DNA of 64,000 bases. It comes from Streptomyces fuscichromogenes (lineage in GTDB: Bacteria > Actinomycetota > Actinomycetes > Streptomycetales > Streptomycetaceae). Positions 45,083 to 52,887 of the stretch are shown here, in pieces. Numbering within the stretch: position 1 is the stretch's first letter; each line of letters begins with the position of its first letter. The DNA is taken from assembly GCF_014645815.1 (NCBI RefSeq), contig NZ_BMML01000007.1, positions 372,001 through 436,000 of the forward strand. The letters are read 5' to 3'. A model generated the notes under the pieces. The model had not been told where the DNA came from. It made no database searches and was given only the letters and a program-made list of their open reading frames with translations. The translations under genes were made by a program, and so were the position numbers.

Positions 45083-45838
45083 TCAGGCGCGCCCGAACGC
45101 GGTCTCGATCTCCTGCACCACCCGCCACAGCGGGGCGTCGCGCCGCGAGACGAGGACGACCACGTCGTCCGGGTGCTCCACCGGGCCGCCGAACAGGGCC
45201 GCCGGTCCCGCCTCGCCCGGAGCGGGCCCGGCGGGACCGGCGGGCCGGGCGCCGAACGCGGCCTGCACGTACCCGAGCGCGTGGTCGACCGTCTCCTCCG
45301 CGTCGCTCCGCCCCTGCGAACGCAGCCAGGAGCGGAGCGCGTTGTTGTGCGCCGCGACCACGGCCGCCGCGACGACGTCCGCCCGCAGCGTCCCGTCCGG
45401 GCGGCCGGCGTACCGGCCCCGCAGGTACTCGGCGAGCGCCCGCTCGTAGCGCCACACCACCGACAGCTCGTACGCCCGCAGCCCCGGTACCTGCTTGGTG
45501 AGCCGGTAACGCTGCACGGAGAAGGTGGGGTTCTCGGCGTACATCCGCAGCACCAGCCGGGCCGCGTCGCATACCCGCCGCACCGGCTCGCACTCCGGGG
45601 CGCCCGACGCCAGGAACGCGGTCATGTCGGCCAGGCACCCCTCGTGGTCGGGGAAGACCACGTCCTCCTTGGAGGGGAAGTAGCGGAAGAACGAGCGCCG
45701 CCCGACCCCCGCGAGGGCCACGATGTCGTCGACGGTCGTCTGCTCGTAGCCGCGCTCCAGGAAGAGCCGGAAGGCCGCCGCGACCAGGGCGTCCCGCATG
45801 GGCGGCTTGGCGGTCGGTGCCGCGCTGCTGGAGCTCAT
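45083..45838 (-). CDS. TetR-family transcriptional regulator
   Basis: A 251-aa repressor. The N-terminal helix-turn-helix (ALVAAAFRLFLERGYEQTTVDDIVALAGVGRRSFFRYFPSKEDVVFPDHEG, residues 15-65) is classical TetR/AcrR. The C-terminal ligand and dimer domain contains FSVQRYRLTKQVPGLRAYELSVVWRYERALAEYL, found in regulators of acyl-CoA or cofactor metabolism. The protein is longer than average owing to a 50-residue tail (FGARPAGPAGPAPGEAGPAALFGG ... VVVLVSRRDAPLWRVVQEIETAFGRA). The identical 12-mer upstream of this gene and of the DUF35 gene implies autoregulation plus control of its neighbour. Confidence 0.88.
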   Translation of the reverse strand: MSSSSAAPTAKPPMRDALVAAAFRLFLERGYEQTTVDDIVALAGVGRRSFFRYFPSKEDVVFPDHEGCLADMTAFLASGAPECEPVRRVCDAARLVLRMYAENPTFSVQRYRLTKQVPGLRAYELSVVWRYERALAEYLRGRYAGRPDGTLRADVVAAAVVAAHNNALRSWLRSQGRSDAEETVDHALGYVQAAFGARPAGPAGPAPGEAGPAALFGGPVEHPDDVVVLVSRRDAPLWRVVQEIETAFGRA

Positions 45839-45868
45839 GGACGCGAACGTAGCACTCCGCCGGGCTCA

Positions 45869-45905
45869 TGGCACTCAGTGCACGCCAGTGGGGGACTGAG
45901 TGCTC
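45869..45905. promoter_or_regulatory. TetR-type operator cluster before the TetR gene
   Basis: TGGCACTCAGTG at 45869-45880 repeats the site at 45010. A second half-palindrome, GGACTGAGTGCTC (45893-45905), follows 13 bp later. The first lies 31 bp from the TetR start, as expected for an autorepressor. The peptidoglycan-binding gene beyond (start 46023) could share it. Confidence 0.68.
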
Positions 45906-46022
45906 TTGTCACTGTCCCCCGGTCCACTCGGGGTCCCGGGCTGAACCGGTGGGCCGGTCCTCGCGTATGTGTTCTCGGGGATCGCGGACTCCTGTGCCCG
46001 CGGGACGTGGAAGGGGAGCACT

Positions 46023-46718
46023 GTGTCGACACCGCCCGACCGTGAACAGCCGCACCGCGGACCGGTCCTGGAACCGGTCCGGGTCCTGCGGCCCCGTCGG
46101 CTCGACACCCTCGCGGAGCTGATGCGCGAGTTCCACGAGGGGACGGAGGCCGAGGCGAGGGCGAAGGCGGCGAAGAGCCGGGGTCCCGCGGACTTCGAGT
46201 CCTTCGACCCGGCCGACCGCTTCGATGCCGGCACGGAGGACGAGACCCAGGAGCTGCCGCCCGTCACCTCCGGCCCGCCCCGTGCCTTCGGCTTCGGGCC
46301 GGGACTGCGCCGGGCCGCCGTCGTGGTGGCCGTGGGCGCGGCCGCCCTGGTCGGCTTCGGCTGCGCCCTGCTGCTGCCCGGCCGGGCGGACACCGCCGAG
46401 GCCGCCCAGCCGTCCGCGCCCGCCACCACGGCACCGGCCACCACCCCGCCGGCCTCCGACACCTCCACCGACCCCGACGGCGCCGGCACCCTCCGCCAGG
46501 GCGACTCCGGACCCCAGGTGGTCGAGCTGGAACAACGCCTCCTGCGCATCCCCGACGTCTACCGCGACGGCTCCACCAGCGGCACCTACGACGCGGCACT
46601 GACCGCCGCCGTGGAACGCTTCCAGGTCTGGTACGGCATCAGCGGCGACGAACGCGGTGTCTACGGCGACGACACCCGCCGCTCGCTGGAGTCCCGCACC
46701 AGCCTTTCCGACGGCTGA
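46023..46718 (+). CDS. Membrane-anchored peptidoglycan-binding protein
   Basis: A 231-aa protein with a cytoplasmic acidic N-terminus (about 1-95), one transmembrane helix (AAVVVAVGAAALVGFGCALLLPG), an extracytoplasmic Ala/Thr/Pro linker, and a C-terminal PG_binding_1 domain (LRQGDSGPQVVELEQRLLRIPDVYRDGSTSGTYDAALTAAVERFQVWYGISGDERGVYGDDTRRSLES). It probably docks on the cell wall; no enzymatic domain is visible. GTG 46023 follows GGGGAG; the frame extends 18 codons upstream. It may belong to the TetR regulon because its promoter region adjoins the 45869 operator. Confidence 0.82.
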   Translation: MSTPPDREQPHRGPVLEPVRVLRPRRLDTLAELMREFHEGTEAEARAKAAKSRGPADFESFDPADRFDAGTEDETQELPPVTSGPPRAFGFGPGLRRAAVVVAVGAAALVGFGCALLLPGRADTAEAAQPSAPATTAPATTPPASDTSTDPDGAGTLRQGDSGPQVVELEQRLLRIPDVYRDGSTSGTYDAALTAAVERFQVWYGISGDERGVYGDDTRRSLESRTSLSDG

Positions 46719-46726
46719 CGCCCCGG

Positions 46727-49081
46727 TCACTCCTCGCCGGCCGTCGGCACCCGGATGTCCAGCACACACACGTCGTCGCGCCGTTCGCCCGACAGCATCG
46801 CGGTGAGCAGGGCGTCCAGGGCGGCGGGGCCCACGGCGAGGGCGGCCCGGGCCAGGCGGTCCAGGCCCACCTCGATGTCCTCGCCGGGCCGTTCGACCAG
46901 GCCGTCGGTGTACAGCAGCAGGCGGTCGCCCGGTTCCAGCCGGAACTCGGCGGACTCGTAGACCGGATCCGCGCACGCGCCGAGCAGCATGCCCGCCGGA
47001 CGGTCGAGGAAACGGGCCTCGCCGCCGCGTACCAGCAGGGGCGGCGGGTGACCCGCCTGGGCCCAGGCGAGACGCCGTTCGGCGGGTTCGTAGCGGGCGA
47101 GCACCAGCGTCGCGGTGGACTGGCTGTCGCGGGTGTGCAGGAGCAGGAAGTTGAGCCGGGCCAGCGCACCGGTCACGGACGAACCGGTGGTCACCATGCC
47201 CTTCGCGGTGAACCGCAGCTGGGCCATGGTCGCCACCGCGTCGACGCCGTGCCCCGCCACGTCGCCGACCACGAACAGCGCGGCCTCGTCGGGCAGTTCG
47301 ATGGCGCTGAACCAGTCGCCGCCGACGTGCACCCCCGCCTGGGCGGGCAGATAGGCCACCTCGACCCGCAGCCCGCGCAGCCGCACCGGCTTGCTGGGCA
47401 GCGGCAGCAGCGCGTGCTGGAGCCGGGCGGCCAGCGCACGCTCGGCCTCCAGGACGCCGCGCTGCATCAGGATCGCCCGCTCGCTGTCCAGCAGGGCCAG
47501 TTCGGCGCTGCGCTGCGCGGTGAGGTCCTGTACGAAGCCGTGCACCTCGACCACCGTGCCGTCGGGCGCGGTCACCGCCTCCGCGACGGCCCGCAGATGC
47601 CGTACGGCGTTCCCCGACCTGATCCGGAACGGGACGTCGAACGGGCGGCCGGTGCGGGTGAGTTCGGCGACGGCGCGGGCCAGCGCATGGGCGTCCTCGG
47701 GCAGCACCAGGTCCGGCAGCAGGTCCAACGGGACCGCCCCGCGCCTCGGATCGCGGCCCAGGATGGTGTACACCTGGGACGACCAGTGGATCTGACGGGT
47801 CACCAGGTTCCAGTTGGCCCAGCCGAGGTTGCCCAGCCGCTGCATGTCGGCCAGCCGCTGTTCCTGGCGCTCCTCCGTGTCGTGCCGCAGCCAGGTCACC
47901 AGCAGCCCGTCGCCGAGCCGCGTGGCGCGCACCGAGTAGGTGCCGGTCACGGTCACCCCGCCGACGACCTCCTCGTAACCGAACGGCTCGCCCTCGTACG
48001 GCTCTCCGCCGAGCGCCTTCAGATACCCCTGCCACAGCGATTCGCCGGCCACGGAGGGGTAGCTCTCCAGGATGCGCGAGCCCACCAGTTCATGGCCGGT
48101 GCGGCCGAGGATGTCGACGGCGTCCGGGGTGGCCGCCTCGATGCGGTAGTCCTCCACCTCGCCGGTGGCGGTGCGCAGCGCGGCCAGCAGGACGGTCGCT
48201 CCCGGCAGCGCGTCCAGTACCGACTGCACCGTCCGGGAGAAGGCCGGGGCCGTCGGCTCGGCGGGGGTGCCAAGGGCCGTGAACCGGCCGGCGCACAGCC
48301 GGGCGACGGCCCGCAGCAGCTCACGGTCCGCACGCCGGAAGGCGGCATCGGTCCGGCGCAGCACCCCGAGGACCACCTCGGCCGTGCGCTCCGCCGGGAC
48401 CGGCAGCCAGGCCCGGGACTTCCAGCGCGCGGTCGGTTCGCCGACGAGCTGGAAGTCCTGCCGGTCCGCGGCGAAGTGCTCCAGCCAGAGCGGTTCACCG
48501 GCCTTGAGCGCCGCCAGCGGGGCGAAACCCGCCAGCGGCGGTACGTGGTGCCACTGCGCGGCGAGGGTCGCGTCGACGCCGGCGTATCCGATGAGTTCCA
48601 GCCCGTCGCCGGGGAGCCGCCGGTACAGCAGGACCGCGTCGGCGTCGGTCTCGGACGCCAGGTGGTCGAGCAGCATCCCGGCCAGCTCCTGGGGGGAGCC
48701 GACGTTCACCAGGGCCTTGCCCAGGCGGCCGAGCGTCCGGGCGGTGCCGGGCGGGGCGGGCACCTGCCAGGTGGCCGCCGGTGCGGGCGGGCCGGTGCCG
48801 ACGGCCCCGGCGGGCGTCAGGGCGCCCAGGGTCAGCCAGCACTCCTCCAGCAACGTGCGGTTCCCGGCCGCGGCCCGCTGCGTCAGGGCCTCGTGCGCGT
48901 CATCGGGAGAGCAGCCTGTCGTGGCCATCAGCGCGCCCTTGGCCCGCTCCAGCAGGGCGGCGGTGGCCATGGCCTCCCGCAGTCGTTCCAGCTCGGCGCG
49001 TTGCCTGGACACGATCCTGGCCAGGGCCGCCGGCTCGGCGACGGCACCGGTGTCCACGGCCGGCGCGTGCTCACTCGTCAC
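46727..49081 (-). CDS. ANTAR/GAF/PAS-SpoIIE multidomain phosphatase
   Basis: A 784-aa signalling protein. An ANTAR-like RNA-binding helical region opens it (RIVSRQRAELERLREAMATAALLERAKGALMATTGCSPDDAHEALTQRAAAGNRTLLEEC, about 24-85). A GAF domain follows (110-270), then two PAS-like domains (285-410 and 420-540, GWANWNLVTRQIHWSSQVYTILGRDP) and a SpoIIE PP2C domain (565-784, GGDWFSAIELPDEAALFVVGDVAGHG, LLLYTDGLVERPGE). Unlike the 29-31 kb phosphatase it lacks an HATPase. The start (GTG 49081) is tentative; GTG 49117 is an alternative. The ANTAR-phosphatase combination hints at coupling between antitermination and sigma control. Confidence 0.87.
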   Translation of the reverse strand: MTSEHAPAVDTGAVAEPAALARIVSRQRAELERLREAMATAALLERAKGALMATTGCSPDDAHEALTQRAAAGNRTLLEECWLTLGALTPAGAVGTGPPAPAATWQVPAPPGTARTLGRLGKALVNVGSPQELAGMLLDHLASETDADAVLLYRRLPGDGLELIGYAGVDATLAAQWHHVPPLAGFAPLAALKAGEPLWLEHFAADRQDFQLVGEPTARWKSRAWLPVPAERTAEVVLGVLRRTDAAFRRADRELLRAVARLCAGRFTALGTPAEPTAPAFSRTVQSVLDALPGATVLLAALRTATGEVEDYRIEAATPDAVDILGRTGHELVGSRILESYPSVAGESLWQGYLKALGGEPYEGEPFGYEEVVGGVTVTGTYSVRATRLGDGLLVTWLRHDTEERQEQRLADMQRLGNLGWANWNLVTRQIHWSSQVYTILGRDPRRGAVPLDLLPDLVLPEDAHALARAVAELTRTGRPFDVPFRIRSGNAVRHLRAVAEAVTAPDGTVVEVHGFVQDLTAQRSAELALLDSERAILMQRGVLEAERALAARLQHALLPLPSKPVRLRGLRVEVAYLPAQAGVHVGGDWFSAIELPDEAALFVVGDVAGHGVDAVATMAQLRFTAKGMVTTGSSVTGALARLNFLLLHTRDSQSTATLVLARYEPAERRLAWAQAGHPPPLLVRGGEARFLDRPAGMLLGACADPVYESAEFRLEPGDRLLLYTDGLVERPGEDIEVGLDRLARAALAVGPAALDALLTAMLSGERRDDVCVLDIRVPTAGEE

Positions 49082-49164
49082 GGGTCGAGCATGGCACAGG
49101 GAGGTGCCCCTGATCACACGCGTGTCCGACCGGTGCGGTACGGGACGTCCGCAGGCCGGTACGG

Positions 49165-49542
49165 TCAGCGGCCGGTGCTGTGCCCGACGAGCGCCTCGGT
49201 GACCGCGCGGACGCTGCGGGCGATGTGCTGGAGTTGCATGACCTCCGCCGCGTACAGCTTGATCGTGTGCTCGATGACCGACTCCGGCAGGCCCAGCAGA
49301 GGCAGTTCCGCGCGTGCGGTCTGCAGCGCCGTGCGCGCCACCCGGACCTCCTGCTGGACCTGGATCTGCGCGTGCCGGGCGAGCAGTACGGGGTGCTTGA
49401 TCAGTGCCGGGTAGCTGGCGTAGCGGGCCGGTACCAGTTCGCGCAGCCACTTGGCGGCGGAGCGTTCCCAGTCGTAGCTGCCCGGTGCCTTGACCTGGCA
49501 GGGCCAGTCGGGGGTGATGCGCGCGGTCGTCGTCAGAGTCAT
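49165..49542 (-). CDS. Conserved hypothetical protein, 125 aa
   Basis: A small, mostly helical protein without signal or membrane segment. WPCQVKAPGSYDWERSAAKWLRELVPARYASYPALIKHPVLLARHAQIQVQQEVRVARTALQTARAELPLLGLPESVIEHTI gives long amphipathic helices. I recall it as an uncharacterised streptomycete family. It lies 83 bp upstream of the SpoIIE gene in the same direction and may be co-transcribed. ATG 49542 is favoured, with GGAAG about ten bases upstream; ATG 49548 is in frame too. Confidence 0.75.
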   Translation of the reverse strand: MTLTTTARITPDWPCQVKAPGSYDWERSAAKWLRELVPARYASYPALIKHPVLLARHAQIQVQQEVRVARTALQTARAELPLLGLPESVIEHTIKLYAAEVMQLQHIARSVRAVTEALVGHSTGR

Positions 49543-49593
49543 GATCATCGCTTCCGGGTGTGCGGCGTCCTGAGGATGTGCGACGGAGGTCTG

Positions 49594-49627
49594 GGCGGCT
49601 CCGGCCTAGGGGATGGCCGGAGCCGCC
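49594..49627 (-). promoter_or_regulatory. Perfect 13-bp-stem hairpin in the leader of the 125-aa gene
   Basis: GGCGGCTCCGGCC (49594-49606) pairs with 49615-49627 around TAGGGGAT. It lies 52 bp upstream of the ATG at 49542 and 360 bp after the RpiR-gene stop. It may be a leader attenuator or the terminator of read-through from the RpiR gene. Confidence 0.6.
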
Positions 49628-49844
49628 GCGGGCGGATCGCATGAGCGATGCCCGTTCGAACATCCCCGGCGCCGACGCGGGTAGGAGACGGCGGCTGGGG
49701 ATGTCCGTGCGAGGCCCCGGACGCCGGCCGCCGGCACTGCGGATGGTGCTGCGTGCGCATGGGCGGTCCGTCGGCTTTCTCGGGGCGGGTGCGAGCGGTG
49801 CGTGCTCGGTGCGGAACGTGCCCGGAGTGGGCCGGGGGTGATCC

Positions 49845-49917
49845 GTGAGCAGTATTTATATATGCCGTCCCGTTTGCAAGACGTATGAAAACATTCATGC
49901 TCGAAATGCGGTGAATG
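49845..49917 (-). promoter_or_regulatory. AT-rich promoter/operator region
   Basis: This stretch is conspicuously AT-rich for the window. Read on the minus strand it offers TTGCAA and AATACT 17 bp apart as minus-35 and minus-10. Inverted repeats ATGAA-AACA-TTCAT (49885-49898) and CATTCA...TGAATG (49892-49917) suggest a regulator site. The rest of the 445-bp gap (49543-49987) holds only the hairpin; the long leader implied is unusual. Confidence 0.5.
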
Positions 49918-49987
49918 CTCCCCCTACGGGATCACGCGGAGGGGCGTCGCAGGGGCGTCGGGACGGCCGGTGCGCCGGGTCCCGGGG

Positions 49988-50911
49988 TCAGTCCTTGAGG
50001 AAGAACTGGTGCTCCTCGGCGACCTGCTCGTAGTCCTCCAGCCGCGCCTGGGTGCGCTCGGGGTCGGCGTCGGTCATGGCCTGGAGCAGCGCGGCGGCCA
50101 TCAGACCGGGCGCCGCGTAGGTGTCGAAGACCAGGCGGGAGCCGATGCCGGTGCTGAAGGTGACGTCGGCCTCGTCGGCCAGCGCGCCGAGCGCCTGGTC
50201 GGTCACCAGCGCGACCCGCAGCCCCGCGGTGCGCGCCACCCGGATCGCGGTCAGCGTCTCCTGGGCGTGCCGCGGCATGCCGAACGCCAGCACCCAGGTG
50301 CCGCCCGCCTCGCGCGACTGGAGCAGTGCGTCGTAGGCCACGCTGCCACCCCGGGTCACCAGCCTTACGTCCGGGTGGATACGGCGGGCGGCGTAGGCGA
50401 AGTACTCCGCCAGCGAGACGGAGATACGCAGGCCGAGCACGGTGAGCGGGGACGACTGGGACAGCTCCCGGCCGATCCAGATCACCCGGTCCGGGTCGGC
50501 GAAGTCCCGGCGCAGGTTCTCCAGGTTCTCGATCTCGGCGTCCACGGCGGCCTGGAGTTCGTTGCTGCGGTGCTCGGTGGCGGCCCCGGTGCCGCCGGCC
50601 AGGGTGCGCAACGCGATCGACTGGAGCCGCTCCCGCAGCGCGGGGTAGCCGCTGAAACCGACCGCGCCCGCGAACCGGGTCACCGACGGCTGGCTGACCC
50701 CGACCCGCTCGGCGAGGTCGGTGATCGACAGGAAGGCCGCCTCGGTGATGTGGTCGATCAGGTACTGGGCGATGCGGCGCTGGCCGGGGGAGAGCCGGGG
50801 GCCGTCGAAGAGTTCGCGGAGCTGGGAGGTGGGCGCGGCCTCGGCCTCCGGCACGGTTTTGCCCGAGGTGATCGCGGATGCCTGTGCACGTGCCTGCTGC
50901 GGCGATGGCAC
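49988..50911 (-). CDS. MurR/RpiR-family transcriptional regulator
   Basis: A 307-aa sugar-phosphate-responsive regulator. The N-terminal RpiR helix-turn-helix (about 30-105: LSPGQRRIAQYLIDHITEAAFLSITDLAERVGVSQPSVTRFAGAVGFSGYPALRERLQ) is followed by a SIS domain (about 125-270: DRVIWIGRELSQSSPLTVLGLRISVSLAEYFAYAARRIHPDVRLVTRGGSVAYDALLQ). GTG 50911 follows AAAGGAGG at ideal spacing, so this start beats ATG 50935, whose frame contains that site. Its target genes are not evident, since no sugar gene is adjacent. Confidence 0.88.
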   Translation of the reverse strand: MPSPQQARAQASAITSGKTVPEAEAAPTSQLRELFDGPRLSPGQRRIAQYLIDHITEAAFLSITDLAERVGVSQPSVTRFAGAVGFSGYPALRERLQSIALRTLAGGTGAATEHRSNELQAAVDAEIENLENLRRDFADPDRVIWIGRELSQSSPLTVLGLRISVSLAEYFAYAARRIHPDVRLVTRGGSVAYDALLQSREAGGTWVLAFGMPRHAQETLTAIRVARTAGLRVALVTDQALGALADEADVTFSTGIGSRLVFDTYAAPGLMAAALLQAMTDADPERTQARLEDYEQVAEEHQFFLKD

Positions 50912-51098
50912 CGAAGCGCCTCCTTTGTCTCCCACGAGGACTCAACATAGCTCACGGACCGTGGTGACCAGGGGTTGTGCGGTACGCCGGACCGTCCCGG
51001 CGTCCGAACGCCCGGGATGCGGAATCAGCACCGGGATTCCGGTGCGCACCGGCGACGGATGCGGTGGCCGTCGCCGGTGGTTCGGGTGGATCGTACGG

Positions 51099-52796
51099 TC
51101 ACCGCCGGTAGATGGTGATCGAATGACCGACATCATCGACCGGGCGGCTGCTGTCGATCAATTCGGCCAGTGTGCCCCGCGCCTTGGCCGCCGACGAGTC
51201 CGAGACGACCAGCAGCCCGTGCACCTTCCCGGGCGGCACCTTGCGGGGATCGGCGGCGTGGACGCCGTAGTACGCCGGCACGCCGCTTCCCTTGTAGACC
51301 AGCCAGATCCGCTCGCCCGGATAGCGCTCCCTCAGCCGGTCGGCGAGCCGGCCCAGGTCCTGCCCCCAGTCCACGTTGGAGTCGTGCAGCCACAGGTGCG
51401 TCTTCGCCGGACCCCCGAACGCCTCGTTGGCGTACGGCAGATAGAACGGGAACGCGCGCAGCGAGCTCACCGCGACGAACAGCACCAGTGCCCCGCCCAC
51501 CGGCCGCGCCCACCGCCGACGCACCGTCACGACCGCGGCCCCGGCCACCGCCAGGAACATCGGCATGAAGATCGCGTACCGCGTCCCGAAGTCCCGTGAC
51601 CCGGTCATCGCCGAGGCCAGCAGCACGGCCGGCGGCAGCAGCAGGTAGGGTGCGACCCGCCGCAACCGCCGTACCCACAGCAGCGCGACGGCACCGGCCG
51701 CCCACAGCGCCAGCATGCCGAGCGGGGTCTTCACCAGCAGCGCGGCCGGCAGGTAGTACCAGCGGGAGCCGGTGTAGACGTGCCCGAACAGATAGCCCTG
51801 CCAGGGGTAGTCCTCCATGGCGAACTGCATCCGCATGCCGTCCCGGTAGGACTGCGGGAAGGGCATCAGGCCGACCAGGAACCCCCGCAGGCCGGGCACC
51901 GCCGGCACGGGCTGGGCGGACAGCGCCCGCAGCCGGGGATCGACCGCCAGGTAGGAGAGCCACACGACGGCGACCGCGGTCACGGCCACCACGGCGGCGG
52001 CGGTGAGGGCACGCGGCGCACGGCCCGGACGCGCTCCCCACACCGACACCACGGCCAGCGCCATGAGCACCGGGACCGCGGGCAGCGCGCTCATCTTCGT
52101 CGCCAGCGAGGCCCCCAACGCGGCTCCGGCCAGGGGCAGATACAGCCTGGGACGGCGCCGGGCCCGCCACACCAGCCAGGCCGCCGTCAGCACGAACCCG
52201 GCCGACGGCACGTCCAGGGTGGCCAGCGAGCCGTGCGCGACCAGGTCGGGGGAGAAGCAGTACAGGGCGAGCGCCAGCAGCCCGGCGGCCGTGCCGAGGA
52301 CCTCGCGGGCGAATGCGAAGGCGACCAGACCGAACAGCAGCGTCAGCGCGATCACCGGCAGCCGCGCCCACAGCATCACCCGCCAGGGGTCGTTGCCGGA
52401 CGAGTACAGCAGGTGCCGGCCCACCTGCCCCTGGTCGCCCCGGTACGACGGGTCGTAGTGCGGGTCGGCGACGGCGAGGCCGGCCATGATGACGAGCTTG
52501 CCGAGCGGCGGGTGCTCGGTGTTGTAGCGCAGCCGGTGCTCGTGCAGGTAGTCGGTGGCGGTGGCCACGTAGACCGGCTCGTCGATGGTGGGTGTCTGCT
52601 GGACGGCGGTGGTCACCATCGCCGCCGCCATCTGGGCGAGCAGCAGCACCGCGAGGGCCGGCACCAGCCACCGCCGGCGGGCGCGCAGCGCGGCGGCCAG
52701 CCGGACCGCGGCGGTGCGCCGGGGGAGCGGGCCGGGCCCGGCGGGGAGGTCGGGGACGTCGGGTTCGAGGACCGACTGCTGTTCGCTTGCCATCAT
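51099..52796 (-). CDS. GT39/ArnT-like polytopic membrane glycosyltransferase
   Basis: A 565-aa membrane protein with 11-13 predicted helices. The catalytic loop after TM1 contains TIDEPVYVATATDYL, the acidic D-E pair of PMT/ArnT-type GT-C enzymes, followed by YNTEHPPLGKLV. The C-terminal extracytoplasmic loop (NEAFGGPAKTHLWLHDSNVDWGQDLGRLADRLRERYPGERIWLVYKGSGVPAYYG) is characteristic of an actinobacterial GT39-related branch. It should transfer a sugar from a polyprenyl phosphate to an unknown acceptor. Two ATG codons (52796, 52793) are possible. Separated from the RpiR gene by 187 bp. Confidence 0.83.
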   Translation of the reverse strand: MMASEQQSVLEPDVPDLPAGPGPLPRRTAAVRLAAALRARRRWLVPALAVLLLAQMAAAMVTTAVQQTPTIDEPVYVATATDYLHEHRLRYNTEHPPLGKLVIMAGLAVADPHYDPSYRGDQGQVGRHLLYSSGNDPWRVMLWARLPVIALTLLFGLVAFAFAREVLGTAAGLLALALYCFSPDLVAHGSLATLDVPSAGFVLTAAWLVWRARRRPRLYLPLAGAALGASLATKMSALPAVPVLMALAVVSVWGARPGRAPRALTAAAVVAVTAVAVVWLSYLAVDPRLRALSAQPVPAVPGLRGFLVGLMPFPQSYRDGMRMQFAMEDYPWQGYLFGHVYTGSRWYYLPAALLVKTPLGMLALWAAGAVALLWVRRLRRVAPYLLLPPAVLLASAMTGSRDFGTRYAIFMPMFLAVAGAAVVTVRRRWARPVGGALVLFVAVSSLRAFPFYLPYANEAFGGPAKTHLWLHDSNVDWGQDLGRLADRLRERYPGERIWLVYKGSGVPAYYGVHAADPRKVPPGKVHGLLVVSDSSAAKARGTLAELIDSSRPVDDVGHSITIYRR

Positions 52797-52887
52797 CCGC
52801 CCCGCGGGGACACCGGGCCCGCGGCGGCGGGAGCGATCACGAGCAGCCATGGGCCCTACTGTCGCATCGCTCCCGCCGCCGGGCGCG

